This document shows, piece by piece, positions 60,344 to 64,000 of a stretch of DNA of 64,000 nucleotides. Source of the DNA: Solirubrobacteraceae bacterium (lineage in GTDB: Bacteria > Actinomycetota > Thermoleophilia > Solirubrobacterales > Solirubrobacteraceae); the NCBI GenBank assembly GCA_029263125.1, contig JAJCYD010000005.1:39720-103719 (forward strand), given 5' to 3'. A program made the translations under genes and the position numbers. Under the pieces are notes generated by a model. The model ran no database searches, was not told where the DNA came from, and worked only from the letters and a program-made list of their open reading frames with translations. Each line of letters begins with the position of its first letter. The first letter of the stretch is position 1.

Positions 60344-61600
60344 TCAGGCTGCGGCGGCGCCGTCCTCGGCGAGCAGCCCGTCGGCCACCGACCGCAGATC
60401 GGCGTCCAAGTGGCCACACAGCACGTCTCGCAACAGGGCGCGCAGGTGCGCGGTCACCTCGGCCAGCAACACCTGGACGCCACCGTCGGCGGGTGCCAGG
60501 CCCGCGATCACCGAGCGCTCCAGCGACACGGCCTGCGCGACGCGATCGGTGACGTGAGCCCGGCGTTCGGCGGTCGCGCACAGCGCGGCCACACGGCCGG
60601 CCAGTCGCCCGCTCGCAGGACCCTCGGGCTCCAGCAGCGCTCGCAGCGCCAGCAGATGGTCGGTCAGCGCCTCGAACAGGCTGGGGCGCTCGCATCCGAG
60701 CTCATAGCGGCGCAGCGCCCACGCGATCTCGCCGGCACGCGGGGTGCGGCGCGTGACGAGCGAGACGAACGCTCGCAGCTCGTCCTCGGCGGCCTCCCCG
60801 ACGAGCAGCTCGCCGTTTGGACGCCCGCCGGTGCCAAGGTCGCCCAGCGCCCACGGCCCGGCGCCGCTGCGCTCCCACCCGACGGGTCCCAGCGCGACGC
60901 GAGCCGGATCGAACAGGCGCAGCGCGCTCAGCAGGCGCCGGAAGCGCACGCGCGCCTCGGTCAGCGGCGCGGGACCGGCGGGATGGCTCTCAAGCGACAG
61001 GCAGGCGAGCACGGCAGGCCCGTCGCCGATCGCGCCGCGGGGCCACACGGCATCCGGGGGCGGGTCGTCGAGCTCGTCGCCGCGCACCAGCGACAGCCCT
61101 TCCCCCAGCGCGATCTCCGGGGACTCGATGCGAAGGCCCAGCACCGGCACGACGACGACCGCCTCGGCAATGCCCGCGAACAGCGCGCCTTCGAGCTCGG
61201 CGTACGCGCGATCCATGCGCTCGGCCGTGAGGGCGAACTCGGTGGCGTCGTCGAACACGCGGCTGAGAAACGCGCGAAGCACCGCGTCGGCTCGCTCACG
61301 CGGGTCTGATGGAATGCGCGGCTCGCCCTGGTCGCGCAGGTACTCGCCGAGCCCGTCGAGGCCCGCCAGCGCGCGAGCCGCGGCCGGGTAGCTTGGCATC
61401 CGGCAGAGGATCCCGATGTGATCGCGGATGTAGGCGCCCGTCAGCGGCCGGTAGCAGTACAGCGGCGTGTCGCGCCGGCGGCCGCGGGACTCCACGAGCT
61501 CGAAGCCGATCTCCGCACCCTCGTGCGACTCGTCGGCGAGGTGGCACGCCGCATCCTCGGCGAACACGCTGAGCGCGGCGTGCAGGGGGCGATGGCGCAT
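60344..61600 (-). CDS. Hypothetical protein (~418 aa)
   Basis: Long minus-strand ORF from MRHRPLHAALSVFAEDAACHLADESHEGAEIGFELVES; no recognised family. Confidence 0.7.
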   Translation of the reverse strand: MRHRPLHAALSVFAEDAACHLADESHEGAEIGFELVESRGRRRDTPLYCYRPLTGAYIRDHIGILCRMPSYPAAARALAGLDGLGEYLRDQGEPRIPSDPRERADAVLRAFLSRVFDDATEFALTAERMDRAYAELEGALFAGIAEAVVVVPVLGLRIESPEIALGEGLSLVRGDELDDPPPDAVWPRGAIGDGPAVLACLSLESHPAGPAPLTEARVRFRRLLSALRLFDPARVALGPVGWERSGAGPWALGDLGTGGRPNGELLVGEAAEDELRAFVSLVTRRTPRAGEIAWALRRYELGCERPSLFEALTDHLLALRALLEPEGPASGRLAGRVAALCATAERRAHVTDRVAQAVSLERSVIAGLAPADGGVQVLLAEVTAHLRALLRDVLCGHLDADLRSVADGLLAEDGAAAA

Positions 61601-61660
61601 GCCCGGCGATTCGCTCCCCGTACGCATGCTCCTGCCCGTGCAGGCCGCCGTTCAGGAGAG

Positions 61661-62107
61661 TCAGGGTCCGCCCGAGGCCGGGCGCGCGCGCAGGATGATG
61701 TCGTGGCTGGTGACCAGCAGCCCGAGCCGCTCGCCGAGGCCCTCGATCGCGCGCTCGAGCTCCTCGTCCTCGAAGGGCACGACGTCGCCGGAGTTCTCCA
61801 TGACGATGTGATGGTGATGCTCGCCAGAGGGATTGACCGGCTCGTAGCGCGCGACGCCCTCGCCGGAGTCAAAGCGCCGCACCAGACCCAGATCGTGCAG
61901 CGTCTCCAGCGCGCGGTAGATCGTCGCGGTCGAGCCGGCGCTGCCGGTCTCGCGCAGGCGGTCGGCGATCTCCTGCGCCGTCAGCAGGCAGCTCTGGCAG
62001 GCCAGCAGCTCGACGACGGCGCTGCGCCCGGCGCTGGCGCGCAGACCGGCCCCGCGGAGCACCTCGTTTGAGTGCTCCAGCCAGCTCGTGTCGGTGATGC
62101 GGTGCAC
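61661..62107 (-). CDS. Fur-family transcriptional regulator
   Basis: VVELLACQSCLLTAQEIADRLRETGSAGSTATIYRALETLHDLGLVRRFDSGEGVARYEPVNPSGEHHHHIV; GTG start at 62107. Confidence 0.93.
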   Translation of the reverse strand: MHRITDTSWLEHSNEVLRGAGLRASAGRSAVVELLACQSCLLTAQEIADRLRETGSAGSTATIYRALETLHDLGLVRRFDSGEGVARYEPVNPSGEHHHHIVMENSGDVVPFEDEELERAIEGLGERLGLLVTSHDIILRARPASGGP

Positions 62108-62145
62108 CGGCCTATCGTCGCAGAGCGGCGTAGGACCGGGCGCGC

Positions 62146-63390
62146 GTGGGTAGCCTCCTCGGCGACATGCAAGCGCCCAACGCCCCCGCGGCGACGGACG
62201 CCAGGCACGCGAAGGACGGCCGGCGAGTGGCGTCGATCGATGGGCTGCGGGGCGTCGCCGCACTCTCCATCTTCGTCTTCCACGGATGGCTGTACACGAT
62301 GCCCGAGCCGGGCGCGATCGGTGATCCGACGATCGTCGAGGAATCCGTTCGCGAGCTGCGACTCGCGCTGGTGCTGTTCTTCGTGCTGTCGGGCTTCCTG
62401 CTGTCGCGCCCGTGGTTCGCCGCCCAGCTGGACGGTCGGAGCCGGCCGGACCTGCGCGGCTACGTGCGGTCACGCGTCGCTCGCATCGCGCCCGCCTACT
62501 ACGTGGCCCTGATCGGCTCGATCGCGTTGCTGTGGAGCCTGGACGCCACTCCCGGCGTCGTCCTGCCGCCCGCCAGCGAGCTGCCGCTGTTCTTCGCCTT
62601 CGCGCAGAACACGTCGACGTCGAGCGTGATGACGCTCAACCCGCCGATGTGGTCGGTCTGCGTCGAGGTGAGCTTCTACGCCGTGCTGCCCCTGATCGCG
62701 TGGCTCGCAGGCCGGCTGCCGCGCCGGCGAGGCGCCATGGCCTGCGTGCCGCTGGCGCTGATGGCGGTCGGCGTGCTGTGGAACTGGTGGATCGCCGACG
62801 GCGAGCGCGGCGACACGTTCGCCACCACGCTGATCGCGATGCTGCCGTTCTTCGCGGCGGGCATGCTGGCCGCGCTCGCGCTGCACGGCCGCACGCCCTC
62901 CACCCGCACGCGGCGCGTGATGATCGGCGCGGGCATCGCCTGCGTCGCCTCGGACATGGCCTTCGAAACCGTCGCGCCGGCAAGCGGCCTCGATCCCACC
63001 CTGTACTACGCGATCGCCCGCACGCTTCCCGGCGCCGGCTGCGCGCTGATCGTCGGCGCCGTCGCCACCGGGCCGGGCGGCCCGCTGCTCGGAGGGCGGG
63101 TCCTGGCAGGGATGGGCACGATCTCCTACGGCTTCTACCTGTGGCACGAGCCGGTGTTGCTGGCCCTGCGGGGCAACGGGCTGCTGCCGCTGAACCCCGT
63201 GCTCGGCATGGCCGTCGCGCTGCCGGTGGCGATCGCGCTCGCAACGCTGAGCTGGCTGGCGATCGAGCGACCGGTGATCAGGTGGGCGGCGCGCGTCAAC
63301 GGGCAAGCGCGCCAGCGGCGGCGCGCGAGAACGCAGGCCGCGTCAGGCGAGCGTGCCGGCAGGCGCGAGGTCGGCGCAGTCGGCACGTAG
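62146..63390 (+). CDS. Acyltransferase 3 (OafA/YrhL-like) membrane protein
   Basis: VASIDGLRGVAALSIFVFHGWL...FFVLSGFLLSRPW; multi-TM. Confidence 0.93.
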   Translation: MGSLLGDMQAPNAPAATDARHAKDGRRVASIDGLRGVAALSIFVFHGWLYTMPEPGAIGDPTIVEESVRELRLALVLFFVLSGFLLSRPWFAAQLDGRSRPDLRGYVRSRVARIAPAYYVALIGSIALLWSLDATPGVVLPPASELPLFFAFAQNTSTSSVMTLNPPMWSVCVEVSFYAVLPLIAWLAGRLPRRRGAMACVPLALMAVGVLWNWWIADGERGDTFATTLIAMLPFFAAGMLAALALHGRTPSTRTRRVMIGAGIACVASDMAFETVAPASGLDPTLYYAIARTLPGAGCALIVGAVATGPGGPLLGGRVLAGMGTISYGFYLWHEPVLLALRGNGLLPLNPVLGMAVALPVAIALATLSWLAIERPVIRWAARVNGQARQRRRARTQAASGERAGRREVGAVGT

Positions 63391-63684
63391 CCAGTGATCG
63401 CCGTACTCGCGCATGCCGTCGATGATCGGCAGCAGCGCGCGGCCCTTGGCCGTCAGCACGTACTCGACGCGCGGCGGCACCTCGGGATAGGTCTCGCGCT
63501 CGACGATTCCCTGCTCCTCCAGCGCCCGCAGGCGAAGCGACAGCGTGCGCGGGCTGATGCCCTGAAGCGAGCGCTCGAGCTCACAGAAGCGCGAGCGGCC
63601 TTCGGAGAGGTCGCGGACGAGCAGCAGCGTCCACTTGCCGCAGACGATCTCGGCAGTCTTGCAGACGGGACATGTGTCGTCCAT
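63343..63684 (-). CDS. HxlR-family transcriptional regulator
   Basis: MDDTCPVCKTAEIVCGKWTLLLVRDLSEGRSRFCELERSLQGISPRTLSLRLRALEEQGIVERETYPEVPPRVEYVLTAKG. Confidence 0.95.
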   Translation of the reverse strand: MDDTCPVCKTAEIVCGKWTLLLVRDLSEGRSRFCELERSLQGISPRTLSLRLRALEEQGIVERETYPEVPPRVEYVLTAKGRALLPIIDGMREYGDHWLRADCADLAPAGTLA

Positions 63685-63733
63685 ACCCCAACACTTTACC
63701 GACTGAAGTGCGCTGCCCGCGCGCGTGGCCGAC

Positions 63734-64000
63734 CTACGCGACGCGCTGCTCCTCGACCTGCTCCAGATCGGCCATCGTCGTGCCCTTGCGGCCGTCGGCC
63801 TGCAGCAGCAACTTGAAGTCATGTGGGCTCGTGGCGGCCTTGAGCGCCTCGGCGACATCGACACGGCCGGCCTTGACGTGCTGGAAGAGCGCCTGGTCGA
63901 AGGTCTGCATGCCGTAGTAGGCGCCTTCGCTGACGACCTCCGTGAGCCGCCCGGTCTGCAGCGGGTCCATGATCATGTCCCGCACGCGGCCGGTCATGCG
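63734..64000 (-). CDS. PilT-like twitching-motility ATPase, C-terminal fragment (truncated by window edge)
   Basis: RDMIMDPLQTGRLTEVVSEGAYYGMQTFDQALFQHVKAGRVDVAEALKAATSPHDFKLLLQ. Confidence 0.75.
   Translation of the reverse strand, partial: RMTGRVRDMIMDPLQTGRLTEVVSEGAYYGMQTFDQALFQHVKAGRVDVAEALKAATSPHDFKLLLQADGRKGTTMADLEQVEEQRVA

Noticed and set aside
58433-61309. 958-aa plus-strand ORF
   Set aside because: Overlaps ArsA-like genes in another frame and runs antisense to downstream genes; low-complexity shadow ORF.

Overview
High-GC actinobacterial chromosomal window. Gene content resembles Thermoleophilia/Solirubrobacterales; this lineage call is an inference from content only. The window is mostly ordinary core and metabolic genes: K+/H+ antiporter, CorA, prfA-prmC-tsaC-tsaD-tsaE-tsaB-rpiB and a WecA/TagO-like transferase, DUF1385-rpmE, etfBA plus ETF-QO, a split B12-dependent acyl-CoA mutase with MeaB, acyl-CoA dehydrogenase, thiolase, PepA, AzlCD, an ECF sigma factor, gamma-glutamyltranspeptidase, parA-ftsZ, a pair of ArsA/Get3-like ATPases, Fur, HxlR and a truncated PilT. 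No rRNA, tRNA, CRISPR array, prophage or transposase was recognised. The most notable non-routine signals are: (1) a four-copy ~72-bp tandem repeat with conserved hairpin arms (23160-23440) and a diverged single copy at 52700-52740; (2) a c-di-AMP (ydaO-type) riboswitch upstream of an Rpf-like cell-wall lytic gene, with a possible translational switch; (3) overlapping parA-ftsZ genes, the FtsZ having a ~146-aa N-terminal extension; (4) a 40-aa Pro/Glu-rich peptide gene missing from the ORF track and GTGA-coupled to the next gene; (5) a HAD phosphatase whose catalytic motif lies upstream of every ATG/GTG/TTG, implying a CTG start; (6) a perfect palindromic operator upstream of etfB.
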